Below are positions 9,306 through 17,965 of a stretch of 40,499 nucleotides of DNA, one piece after another (positions within the stretch are counted from its first letter, which is position 1; the number at the start of each line of letters is the position of its first letter). Origin of the DNA: Blastococcus sp. (GTDB lineage Bacteria > Actinomycetota > Actinomycetes > Mycobacteriales > Geodermatophilaceae). The notes under the pieces were generated by a model. The model was not told where the DNA came from. It did not search any database and saw nothing but the letters and a program-made list of their open reading frames with translations. The DNA is taken from assembly GCA_025965715.1 (NCBI GenBank), contig JAOPWJ010000075.1:1-40499 (forward strand), read 5' to 3'. Made by a program: the position numbers and the translations under genes.

Positions 9306-11558
9306 TCAGGACGGTCCGGTGCCGGCGTCAGCCTCCGCTGAGCCGTCGGCTGCGTCGAGGTCGTCGAGGTCGTCGAATGCGCTGATCCCTTCCGGCGGTC
9401 GTGCGGCACCGAAGAAGGTGCCCTGGCCCGCGTCGCAGCCCAACGACAGCAAGAGGTCCACCTGCGCCTGAGTCTCCACGCCCTCGGCGATGACCGTGAG
9501 GTTCAGGAGGTGCGCGAGGGAGATCAGGGAGGCCAGGAGCTGGACGTCGAGGGAGTCCACCCCGCCCTCCCCCGGCAGTTCGCGAAGGAATGTCCCGTCG
9601 AGCTTGAGCTCGTCCAGGGGCAACCGCCGAAGGTAGATCAGGTTCGAGTAGCCGGTCCCGAAGTCGTCGATGGCCAGGCGGACGCCCATGTCCGCGAGCG
9701 CTTGGAGCGTGCGGCCGGTCAGCGGATCGGTGCCGATGACGGCGCTCTCGGTGATCTCCAGCTGCAGCTGCTGGGGGCGAAGTCCGCTGTTCGAGAGCGC
9801 CTGTCGGACGTCCTCGACGAGGCTCTCCTCGCGCAACTGGCGCGTGGCCAGATTGACGCTGACGAAGGGCCCGGAGCTGCGGGCCCCGAACCAGGCGAAG
9901 GCCTGCCGACAGGCGACCTGGAGCACGTGCCGCCCGAGCGCGACGATCGATCCGGACTGCTCGGCCAGCGTGATGAAGTTCTCCGGTCCCAGGAGACCCA
10001 GCCGGGGATGGTTCCACCTGACCAGCGCCTCCACCCCGTGCAGCGAACCATCGACGAGGCGGCGAAGCGGCTGGTAGTGCACCAGCAGGTCCTGTCGTAC
10101 CAACGCCGCCGGCAGGGCGGAGGACAGCGAGTAGCGAGTGAGTTCCTGGGCATCGCGCTCGGGCTCGAACAGCGCCCACTGGCTCTTCCCGTCGGCCTTG
10201 GCCCAGTAGAGCGTCATGTCGGCGGCCCGGAGCAGTTCCGCCGGCGTGATCTCGGCGATCGAGCGCTCGACGACGCCGACACTGGCCGTGACCAGGACCT
10301 GCCGGGAACCGAGGCGCAACGGACGAGCCACGACCGCAAGGATCTCCTCGGCGAGAGCGATCAGCTCTGTACTGCCGGAGGACCCGGGCACCAGGACGAC
10401 GAACTCGTCTCCGCCGAGACGGGCGACCGACAGTCCGCGGTCGCCGACCAGGGACTCGAGCCGGCGGGCGACCATCACCAGGAGGTGATCCCCCACCTCG
10501 TGACCGAGCGTGTCGTTGACCGCCTTGAAGCCGTCCAGGTCGAGGAAGCACAAGCCGGCTCGGGTGCCTGCTGCTGCCGTGGCGAACAGGTCGTCGAGCT
10601 GGGTCAGGAACATCTTGCGGTTCGCCAGGCCGGTCAGCGAATCGTGGTGCGCCTCGAACTCGAGTTGCCGCCGGAGCTCGCGCAGCGCGGTGACGTCGTG
10701 GATCAGCGCCAGCTGGTACCGGGGCAGGCCCTCCCGGTCGCGCAGCAGGGACACCGTCAGATTCGTCCACACCGACTCACCGTTGAACCGCTGGAACTGC
10801 TTCTCGAGCTGGAAGTGGTCCCTCTCGCCCCTGATCAGTTCGTCGTAGAGCTGCCACACCCGTTCGACGTCGGCCGGATGCATGAACTCGTTCACCGACC
10901 GGCGCCGGAACTCCTCGAGTGGATAGCCCAGCAACCGGACGAGCGCCGGATTGACGTCGAGTATGCGTCCATCGAGATCCCCGATGCCGATCCCGATGGT
11001 GGCCCCCTCGAACACCGCACGGAAGCGTTCTTCGCTGACGTGCAGCTCCTGGCGCGCCTGTTCCCTGGCCTGCGCCGCAGCCGCGAGGATGTCCTCCTGC
11101 TCGCGGAGCGCGCGCTCCTGCAGGGCGGAGCTGAAGCCCTCCGCCACCGCAGCGACGAGTTCCTTCCATCGACGCTCCGCCATCCGCGGACCACCGGCAC
11201 CGTGGTTCCCGTCGGCGTCCATGGGTGAGGATGCCCCGATGGTGGCCGGGCACTCCCCGAGGAGCACGTCGAGGGTTCGCGACAACGACCGCGGGTTTGT
11301 GAAGTGCGCGTCGATCAGCGCAGCCCCCACCTCCATACCAACCGTCCGCGCGCAGCCCGACGCGTCCAGCAGGACGGCCTTCATGCGGCGCAGGAGCCCT
11401 ACGAGCAGCTGCTCGACCTCCCCCTGCGGCAGCGGCACGTAGCTGGTGCCGGCGACGGCGCCGGCCCAGACCATCGCCAGGCGCTGCACCTCGCCGTCGT
11501 CGCCCGCGGCCCCGGTCCCGCCGGTGCTCGCCGGCGGTTCCTCCTCCGGCGACCTCAC
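9306..11558 (-). CDS. PAS-GGDEF-EAL protein (diguanylate cyclase/phosphodiesterase)
   Basis: 'SEERFRAVFEGATIGIGIGDLDGRILDVNPALVRLLGY' (PAS), 'LGGDEFVVLVPG' (GGDEF), 'GVEALVRWNHPRLGLLGPENFI...AIDDFGTGYSNLIYLRRLPLDELKLD...IAEGVET' (EAL); GTG start overlaps upstream stop. Confidence 0.95.
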   Translation of the reverse strand: MRSPEEEPPASTGGTGAAGDDGEVQRLAMVWAGAVAGTSYVPLPQGEVEQLLVGLLRRMKAVLLDASGCARTVGMEVGAALIDAHFTNPRSLSRTLDVLLGECPATIGASSPMDADGNHGAGGPRMAERRWKELVAAVAEGFSSALQERALREQEDILAAAAQAREQARQELHVSEERFRAVFEGATIGIGIGDLDGRILDVNPALVRLLGYPLEEFRRRSVNEFMHPADVERVWQLYDELIRGERDHFQLEKQFQRFNGESVWTNLTVSLLRDREGLPRYQLALIHDVTALRELRRQLEFEAHHDSLTGLANRKMFLTQLDDLFATAAAGTRAGLCFLDLDGFKAVNDTLGHEVGDHLLVMVARRLESLVGDRGLSVARLGGDEFVVLVPGSSGSTELIALAEEILAVVARPLRLGSRQVLVTASVGVVERSIAEITPAELLRAADMTLYWAKADGKSQWALFEPERDAQELTRYSLSSALPAALVRQDLLVHYQPLRRLVDGSLHGVEALVRWNHPRLGLLGPENFITLAEQSGSIVALGRHVLQVACRQAFAWFGARSSGPFVSVNLATRQLREESLVEDVRQALSNSGLRPQQLQLEITESAVIGTDPLTGRTLQALADMGVRLAIDDFGTGYSNLIYLRRLPLDELKLDGTFLRELPGEGGVDSLDVQLLASLISLAHLLNLTVIAEGVETQAQVDLLLSLGCDAGQGTFFGAARPPEGISAFDDLDDLDAADGSAEADAGTGPS

Positions 11559-12361
11559 CGTTTGCGGCCCACCCCGGCGTAGCCCGTCGTCCTTTCGGGC
11601 TGCTGCTCGGCTGCCGCCGGGTCGTCGGGGCGCCAGAGCGGCAGCCACACCAGCCCAGGCTCCACGAGCTCGAACCCGTCGAAGAAGTTCTCGAGCTCGG
11701 TGCGGCTGCGCATGGTCATCGGCGTCGCGGTACGGCGGTAGAGCTGCCGGTGCGAGCCGGCCTTCTCGGGGCGGCCCTCGGCGCTTGCGTGCGACAACAC
11801 CAGGTAGCTCCCCCCGGCCAGCCGGGCGCGAATCTTCTCGACCGCACCGTTCGGGTCGTCCTCGTCGGGCACGAAATGCAGCACGGCGACCATGAGGACC
11901 GCCAGGGGCTGGTCCAGGTCGAGGGTCGCGGTGAGGGACGGATGCTCGAACAACGCCTCGGGCTGGCGCAGGTCGGCCTGGATGACCGCCGTCCTCTCGT
12001 CGCCGCCGAGAATGGCACGGCTGTGGGCCACCGCCACCGGATCGTTGTCGACGTAGACGACGCGAGCCCGCGGATCGGCCTGCTGGGCCGCTTCATGCAC
12101 ATTGCCGACGGTCGGTATGCCGGAGCCGATGTCCAGGAACTGGGTGATGCCCTGCTCGGCGACGTAACGCACCGCCCTGCGCATGAACGCTCGGTTGCTC
12201 TGCATGATCGCCGGCAGGTCCGGCCAGAGCTCGATCGCCTCGCGCGCCATGCGTCGGTCCACCTCGAGGTTGTGTGACCCCCCGAGGTAGAAGTCGTAGA
12301 CCCGCGCGGCGCTGGGCCGGGTCAGGTCCACCTCGGCCGGTGCCCAACTGGGACGTTCCAT
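11555..12361 (-). CDS. SAM-dependent methyltransferase, DUF574 (Methyltransf_19) type
   Basis: 'SAARVYDFYLGGSHNLEVDRRMAREAIELWPDLPAIMQSNRAFMRRAVRYVAEQGITQFLDIGSGIPTVGNVHEAAQQADPRARVVYVDNDPVAVAHSRAIL'. Confidence 0.92.
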   Translation of the reverse strand: MERPSWAPAEVDLTRPSAARVYDFYLGGSHNLEVDRRMAREAIELWPDLPAIMQSNRAFMRRAVRYVAEQGITQFLDIGSGIPTVGNVHEAAQQADPRARVVYVDNDPVAVAHSRAILGGDERTAVIQADLRQPEALFEHPSLTATLDLDQPLAVLMVAVLHFVPDEDDPNGAVEKIRARLAGGSYLVLSHASAEGRPEKAGSHRQLYRRTATPMTMRSRTELENFFDGFELVEPGLVWLPLWRPDDPAAAEQQPERTTGYAGVGRKR

Positions 12362-12432
12362 GCCCGCTCCCCACGTTCTCCTCGGCGCTCGGACGTCCGC
12401 GCTCCCCCGGCTGGACCGCCCATCCCAGACAA

Positions 12433-12448
12433 CCGGTATCTGTACCGG
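12433..12448. promoter_or_regulatory. Inverted repeat CCGGTA-TCTG-TACCGG upstream of the methyltransferase/GGDEF-EAL operon
   Basis: Perfect 6-bp arms, 4-nt spacer, about 72-87 nt upstream of the ATG at 12361 (minus strand). Confidence 0.25.
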
Positions 12449-12588
12449 AGATTCGGCCCGGTGAGGCCCTCCTGCCGCCTCCGACCGCAGATTGGCAGCG
12501 ACCGCTGGTGGGCGGCTGACCGGCTGGCCCCCGGAATCGTCGGTCAGCGTCGGCCCGAGCCGAGCAGCGCACGGGGCGTTGGCAGGTG

Positions 12589-14985
12589 TCAGCGCGGTGC
12601 CCCGGCGGCGTGGGTGGTGCCGGATGGCGGCGCCGGCCCGAACGCGGTCAGGAACCGGTCGCGGACGGCGTCCATCCGCCAGACCGGCGCCTTCCCACCC
12701 GGCCGCATCCCGTCGTCCCAGCCCCAGTCGGAGATGCGCTCCAGGACCCCCGGATCGGAGGCGACGACGGTGACCGGCACGTCGTGCGTCGCGTCGGGGC
12801 CGCTGACGACCGGGCCGGGCTGGTGGTCGCCCAGCAGGACCAGCACCAGGTCGTGGTCGTGGTCGTGGAACGTCGTCACGAACGAGATGAGGCTGCTCAG
12901 CGAGTACTCGATCGACTCCCCGTAGAGCCTCTTGACCTGGTCGTCGTCCTGGAACGCCTCGGCAGGTGTCAGCCCCTCTGCCGGCATGCCGCGGTAGACC
13001 GAGCCGTCCCCCACCTCGTCCCAGCCGACCATGTCCGGCAACGGCGTCCACGGCTCGTGTGAGGTGACGAGGTCGATCTCCGCCATCACGGGCGCATGAC
13101 CGGGCGCCAGCTCCAGGCGCTCGAAGGCGGCCAGCGTGTACTGGTCGGGCATCGCCGCGAAGCTGAACTTCGGCCCCTCGTAGCCGACGTCGTGCCGGTC
13201 GTAGTCCTCGTCGAAGCCGTAGAACGCCCGGCCCTCCGGCCACGGGTCGCGGTTCGACGGCACGTCCACGACCGTCCGCCAGCCGGCCCGGTGGAACGCG
13301 GAACCCAACGTGAGCCGGTCGGTGGAGAGCAGCTGGTCGTAGCGCTGCTGGCTGTCGACCCACAGGCCCGAGTGCAGCGTGGCGTGCGCCAGCCAGCTGG
13401 TGCCGCCGAACGTCGAGGAGGTCAGGAACGCGCTCCGTGCGGAGAACCCGGCGTCGTTCAGTGCTTCGGTGCCGTCGTCGAGCACGGCTCGGACGCCACG
13501 CGACAACGGGGAACCCTCCACCGCGACCCGCCCGTAGCTCTCGACGAACGCGAAGATCACGTCCTTGCCGCGGAGCCCGGAGAGCAGGTCCTCGGGCGCC
13601 GATGTGCTGTAGGGGTCTGCCGCCGCCAACTGCGCCCTGAACACCGGTCGATCCCGCAGGTTGGCGAGCGCATCCCCCACCTGGTCCGCCGCGAGCACCG
13701 CCGCACTGCGGGAGGCGACGGGCGCGAACGCAGTGAACTGCACGCCCAGCAGCGCGCACACCAGCCAGAGAGCGCCGAACGCCGCGGCGCCCCTGGCCGC
13801 CACCGCCCGGTGGCCCGCGGTAACCCGGAACGCCTGGACGACCGATGCGGTCACGGCCAGGGGGACGGCGATGGCGAGTACGACGGCACCCACTACGGCG
13901 GCGTGGGCCCACCCCCGCCCGACGGAGTCCTGGAGCACGCCCACGGCCGGCCCGAGCAGGCCCGCGTCGTTGACCGGGTTGAACGGCCGGTGGAGCGCCT
14001 CCCAGAAGCCCATGTCGAGCACCCGCACGACCGCGAGCACTCCGATCAGGACGCCGACGGGCACCGCGACCCCGCGGACCCGGCGCGGCGGCAGGACCAG
14101 CGCCACCCCCACGAGGACGAGTCCCTCGACCGGGATGCGGAGATAGGCCGCGACGGTGACGTGATCGAGCCGCTGGGGAGTCTCCAGCACGGCCCAGAGG
14201 AACGAAACGGCGAGGACGGTCGTCGCGGTCGACAGCGCGCCCCTCCGGCGTCCCCCCGCCGGCACCGGATCAGGCCACCGGGCGGCCGCGGACGGGACAT
14301 GGCGCCTGCGCCACAGCTCCCACACCTCACGGCCGAACGACTCCGCGAGCAGCGCCGCCACGACGACGAGCAGGACGAGGACGACGCCGTGCGGCAGCAA
14401 CCCCGAGGCCGCCGCGATCAGCGCCATGCCCTGGACGGCTGCCACCACCTTGCACCAGTAACGCGGCGGCAACGGGCTCCGCAGCCAGGGCAGAACCCGG
14501 CGGGCGACGACGAGGACGTAGTGCACCGATCCGATCGCGAGAACCCAGAGGCCGAGGGAACGGGCGGCGTAGGCACTGAGGACCAGGATCAGGATCGAGT
14601 CGACCTCCATGTCGAAGCGCGCGCCGACGGCCGACACCGTGCCGGTCCTCCGGGCCACCCGGCCGTCCACCGCGTCCAGCGAGAGGGCCACGACCGCGAC
14701 AGCGGTCAGCGCGCCCACCGCCACGGGTCGTGCGAAGGAGTCCGCGACGAGCGCCACGACGCCGCCGACGAGCACGGACCGCGCCAGCGTGACCAGGTCG
14801 GCGGGCCCGAGCACGGCCGTCCGGGAGCGCCGCAGAGCGCGAGTGAGCAGTCCGACCGCCGCCACGCCGTAGGCCAGGCCGGCGAGCCCGCCGGCGCTGC
14901 CGAGCCCCACCGTGCCGGCAAGGGCGGCGAGGACCGCGACCTGGCCGAGCAGCCCGGTGAGTGCTCCCCGGTGAACCGTCAGCAC
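12589..14985 (-). CDS. Fusion: N-terminal CDP-alcohol phosphatidyltransferase and C-terminal alkaline-phosphatase-superfamily (LtaS/phosphoglycerol transferase-like) domain
   Basis: CDP-alcohol phosphotransferase motif 'DAVDGRVARRTGTVSAVGARFDMEVDS'; C-terminal 'VIFAFVESYGR...SSTFGGTSWLAHATLHSG...VLLGDHQPGP' typical of membrane AP-superfamily transferases; one continuous 798-aa ORF. Confidence 0.88.
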   Translation of the reverse strand: MLTVHRGALTGLLGQVAVLAALAGTVGLGSAGGLAGLAYGVAAVGLLTRALRRSRTAVLGPADLVTLARSVLVGGVVALVADSFARPVAVGALTAVAVVALSLDAVDGRVARRTGTVSAVGARFDMEVDSILILVLSAYAARSLGLWVLAIGSVHYVLVVARRVLPWLRSPLPPRYWCKVVAAVQGMALIAAASGLLPHGVVLVLLVVVAALLAESFGREVWELWRRRHVPSAAARWPDPVPAGGRRRGALSTATTVLAVSFLWAVLETPQRLDHVTVAAYLRIPVEGLVLVGVALVLPPRRVRGVAVPVGVLIGVLAVVRVLDMGFWEALHRPFNPVNDAGLLGPAVGVLQDSVGRGWAHAAVVGAVVLAIAVPLAVTASVVQAFRVTAGHRAVAARGAAAFGALWLVCALLGVQFTAFAPVASRSAAVLAADQVGDALANLRDRPVFRAQLAAADPYSTSAPEDLLSGLRGKDVIFAFVESYGRVAVEGSPLSRGVRAVLDDGTEALNDAGFSARSAFLTSSTFGGTSWLAHATLHSGLWVDSQQRYDQLLSTDRLTLGSAFHRAGWRTVVDVPSNRDPWPEGRAFYGFDEDYDRHDVGYEGPKFSFAAMPDQYTLAAFERLELAPGHAPVMAEIDLVTSHEPWTPLPDMVGWDEVGDGSVYRGMPAEGLTPAEAFQDDDQVKRLYGESIEYSLSSLISFVTTFHDHDHDLVLVLLGDHQPGPVVSGPDATHDVPVTVVASDPGVLERISDWGWDDGMRPGGKAPVWRMDAVRDRFLTAFGPAPPSGTTHAAGAPR

Positions 14986-15138
14986 GGCGCCTCCGTGTCG
15001 CTAGGTACGTCCCCATGACACGGAACGCGCGACGATGCGGTTCATCGGACGCGCCGAGGAGGTACGGCAGGTGGCACGAGACGCGCGGTCATCGTGGCGG
15101 TTCGGGCAGCCGCGCGGTCGGATCTGCGGCACGGTTCC

Positions 15139-16227
15139 GTGACGACCGTCCACGTCGTCCTCCCCGACGGCATCGACGACGACGCACGGCCCAGCGGCGG
15201 CAACGGTTACGACCGTCGGCTCTGCGACGAGCTCACCGCGTCGGGCTGGAACGTGCGCGAACTCGTCGTGCCGGGGCCGTGGCCCCGCCCGGGCAGGACG
15301 ACTCTCTCCCGGCTGGCGCGAGCGGTCGCCACCGTGCCGGACGGCGGGCTCGTCCTGCTGGACGGCCTGATCGCCTCCGCCGGCGCCGCCGCCCTCGTGC
15401 CGGAGTCGGCCCGGCTGCGGCTGGTGGTCCTGGTCCACATGCCGTTCGGCGAGGTTGCCGTCGCGGCGGCCGCCGAGTGCGCCGTCCTGACCCATGCCCG
15501 CGCCGTCGTCGCCACCAGCGAATGGACGCGGCGCCAGCTGCTCGACCGCTACCGGCTCCCGCCGGGGAGGGTGCACGTCGCCCGGCCCGGGGCGGATCGC
15601 GGCGACGAGGCGCCCGGCACCCCGGGCGGCGGCCGGCTCCTGTGCGTCGCCGCCGTGGTGCCGCACAAGGGCCACGACCTGCTGCTCAGCGCGCTCTCCG
15701 GCATCGCGTCACCGTCATGGAGCTGCACCGTCGTCGGCCCACTCGACCGCGATCCCCCGTTCGTCGCCCGGCTCCGGCTCCTGTCCGCCGACCGGCTCCT
15801 GGCCGACCGGATCCTCTTCACCGGACCGCTGGCCGGTCCGGAGCTGCGCCGGCAGTACCGACGTGCGGACCTGCTGGTCCTGCCGTCCCGTCTGGAGGCG
15901 TACGGAATGGTCGTCACCGAGGCACTCGCCGTCGGGCTGCCGGTTGTGGCGGCCGACGTCGGTGGCGTGCCCGAGGCACTGGGACGAACCCCGGAGGGTC
16001 TCCCCGGGGTGCTCGTGCCGCCCGACGACGCCGACGCCCTCCGCGTGGCCCTCTGCACGTGGTTGACCGACGCCGGTCAGCGGGCCCGGCTGCGCCGGGC
16101 GGCACGGGAACGACGGCGGGCGCTGGAGGGCTGGGAGGCCACGGCGGCGCGGGTGGCCGAGGTGCTGGTCGCGGTCGGCGCCGAGCCGAGGCCGGTCGCC
16201 CGTGCCGACCCGGTGTGCGGGACATGA
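15139..16227 (+). CDS. GT4-family glycosyltransferase
   Basis: 'VATSEWTRRQLLDRY...HVARPGAD...LCVAAVVPHKGHDLLLSAL...LVLPSRLEAYGMVVTEALAVGLPVVAADVGGVPEAL'; GTG 15139 likely start. Confidence 0.9.
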   Translation: MTTVHVVLPDGIDDDARPSGGNGYDRRLCDELTASGWNVRELVVPGPWPRPGRTTLSRLARAVATVPDGGLVLLDGLIASAGAAALVPESARLRLVVLVHMPFGEVAVAAAAECAVLTHARAVVATSEWTRRQLLDRYRLPPGRVHVARPGADRGDEAPGTPGGGRLLCVAAVVPHKGHDLLLSALSGIASPSWSCTVVGPLDRDPPFVARLRLLSADRLLADRILFTGPLAGPELRRQYRRADLLVLPSRLEAYGMVVTEALAVGLPVVAADVGGVPEALGRTPEGLPGVLVPPDDADALRVALCTWLTDAGQRARLRRAARERRRALEGWEATAARVAEVLVAVGAEPRPVARADPVCGT

Positions 16228-17198
16228 ACGGCCGGTCGTGGGCGTGGGCGCGAGTGCTCGGCGGGGCCGGGATCCTCGCCGTCCTCGGCCGGCACCTCGG
16301 AACAGGCCCCTTTCTCGACGGGGTGCGCCAGATCAGCGTCTGGTCCCTGCTGGTCGCCACGTCGATCACGATCGGAACCACCGTGTGCTCGGCGTGGCGG
16401 TGGCAGACCGTCGCGCGCGGCCTGGGCGTCGGGCTGCCACTGGGCCGGGCGATAGCGGCGTGCTACCGGTCGCAGTTCCTCAACAGCGCGCTGCCCGGCG
16501 GCGTGGTCGGCGACGTCCATCGCGGCGTCCGGCACGGCCTGGATGCCGGGAACCTCGGCCGCGGTCTGCGCGCGGTCGGCTGGGAGCGTGCGGCCGGACA
16601 GGTCGTGTTCACGGTGCTCGCGGGGATTTCGCTGCTCGTCCTGGACTCGCCGGTGCGCGCGCCCATGCCTTGGGTCGCCGCCACCGCCGTCGCCGCGGCA
16701 CTGGCCGTGGCGTTCCTGCTGCGGGCCCTCCCGCCGCTCGGGTCCTCCCGGCGGGCACGGGTCGTACGCGCCGCCCGCGCCGACATCAGGGCCGCCGTGC
16801 TCGACCGGCGGGCCTGGCCGGTCGTCACGGTCACCTCGGGCGCCGTGGCGGTCGGCCACGGCTGCGTCTTCCTGGTCGCGGCGTGGACCACCGGGTCGGA
16901 GGCCTCGCCGGCACGGTTGTGGCCGCTGGCGATGCTGGTCCTCCTGGCAGCGGCCGTTCCCCTCAACGTCGGCGGTTGGGGCCCCCGGGAGGGGATGGCC
17001 GCCTGGGTCTTCGCCGCCGCCGGCCTCGGCGCGGCGCAGGGTGTGGCCACAGCCACGGCCTACGGCGTGCTGGGCCTGGTGGCAACGCTGCCCGGTGCGC
17101 TCGTGCTCGCGGCCGAACGGATGACCCGCCGCCGGGACCGGCCCCCCTCGACCGGGGTTCCCCACGTCAGCGGTGCCGCCGACGTCCCGGTCGCCTGA
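16224..17198 (+). CDS. Lysylphosphatidylglycerol synthase TM-region/UPF0104-like integral membrane protein
   Basis: Multi-TM; 'AWRWQTVARGLG...YRSQFLNSALPGGVVGDVHRGVRHG...VPLNVGGWGPREGMAAWVFAAAGLG'; ATGA overlap with the GT4 gene. Confidence 0.85.
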   Translation: MNGRSWAWARVLGGAGILAVLGRHLGTGPFLDGVRQISVWSLLVATSITIGTTVCSAWRWQTVARGLGVGLPLGRAIAACYRSQFLNSALPGGVVGDVHRGVRHGLDAGNLGRGLRAVGWERAAGQVVFTVLAGISLLVLDSPVRAPMPWVAATAVAAALAVAFLLRALPPLGSSRRARVVRAARADIRAAVLDRRAWPVVTVTSGAVAVGHGCVFLVAAWTTGSEASPARLWPLAMLVLLAAAVPLNVGGWGPREGMAAWVFAAAGLGAAQGVATATAYGVLGLVATLPGALVLAAERMTRRRDRPPSTGVPHVSGAADVPVA

Positions 17199-17239
17199 AG
17201 GCCATTCCCAACCTGCCGGGCCGGGAGCATCCTGGGCCG

Positions 17240-17821
17240 ATGGCGCACACCGCCGCGCAGAAGAGCATGGCGATCCCGCTGACGGCGTTCGCCCTCGGCG
17301 CCGTGGTGGCCCTCCTCGTGGGGGTGTTCGGCCGGGTGCACGACCCGACGCTCGAGGGCACGACCACCCTGGGCTACTCGACCGTCCTCGCGATGAAGAC
17401 GGTGGTCGCGACCGTCATCGGCGTGCTCGTCGTCGTCCAGCTGGTGACGGCGTTGTGGATGTACGGCCGGCTCGGCATCCGGACGCCGTCCTGGCTGGGG
17501 ACGGCGCATCGCACGACCGGGGCGAGCGCCCTCGTGCTGACCCTGTTCGTCGCCTACCACTGCCTGTGGTCCCTGGGCCTCGAGGTCGGGTCGCTGCCGG
17601 ACGGCGAGCAGGTGAGCACCCGGACCTTCGTGCACGGCCTGTCGGGCTGCGCCGTCCTGGGGGCCGTCGTGGTGAAGATCGTCGCCGTCCGGTCTCGGCG
17701 GGCACCCGGATGGTTCCTGCCCGTGGCCGGTGGCCTTCTCCTCTCACTCCTCGTCCTCGCCATCCTGACGTCGGCCGCCTGGTACCTCGGCGTCAAGGGC
17801 TGGCCGAGCCTGGCCGGGTAG
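17240..17821 (+). CDS. Small multi-TM membrane protein with conserved-looking histidines (cytochrome b-like?)
   Basis: About 193 aa, several hydrophobic helices, His in 'TAHRTTGASALVL', 'AYHCLWSLG', 'FVHGLSGCAVLG'. Confidence 0.7.
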   Translation: MAHTAAQKSMAIPLTAFALGAVVALLVGVFGRVHDPTLEGTTTLGYSTVLAMKTVVATVIGVLVVVQLVTALWMYGRLGIRTPSWLGTAHRTTGASALVLTLFVAYHCLWSLGLEVGSLPDGEQVSTRTFVHGLSGCAVLGAVVVKIVAVRSRRAPGWFLPVAGGLLLSLLVLAILTSAAWYLGVKGWPSLAG

Positions 17822-17867
17822 GGAGGACCGCATCCCGCCCCCTGCTCTCCAACGGCTCCGGGCAGGA

Positions 17868-17887
17868 GCTCGAGGTGAGCCTCGAGC
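17868..17887. terminator. Candidate intergenic hairpin between convergent genes
   Basis: GCTCGAGG-TGAG-CCTCGAGC, perfect 8-bp stem and 4-nt loop between stops at 17821 (+) and 17966 (-); no U-tract. Confidence 0.35.
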
Positions 17888-17965
17888 CGCGGCTGTTCGA
17901 CGAGCCCACGGACGCCGAGCTCGAGGTCTCCGAGAACGCCGAGGTGCCGCCCGCGGCGCCGGAGC

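Noticed and set aside
9510-11228. 572-aa plus-strand ORF
   Set aside because: Antisense to the PAS-GGDEF-EAL gene; shadow ORF.
13096-15018. 640-aa plus-strand ORF
   Set aside because: Antisense to the CDP-alcohol transferase/AP fusion, which has clear catalytic motifs; low-complexity shadow translation.
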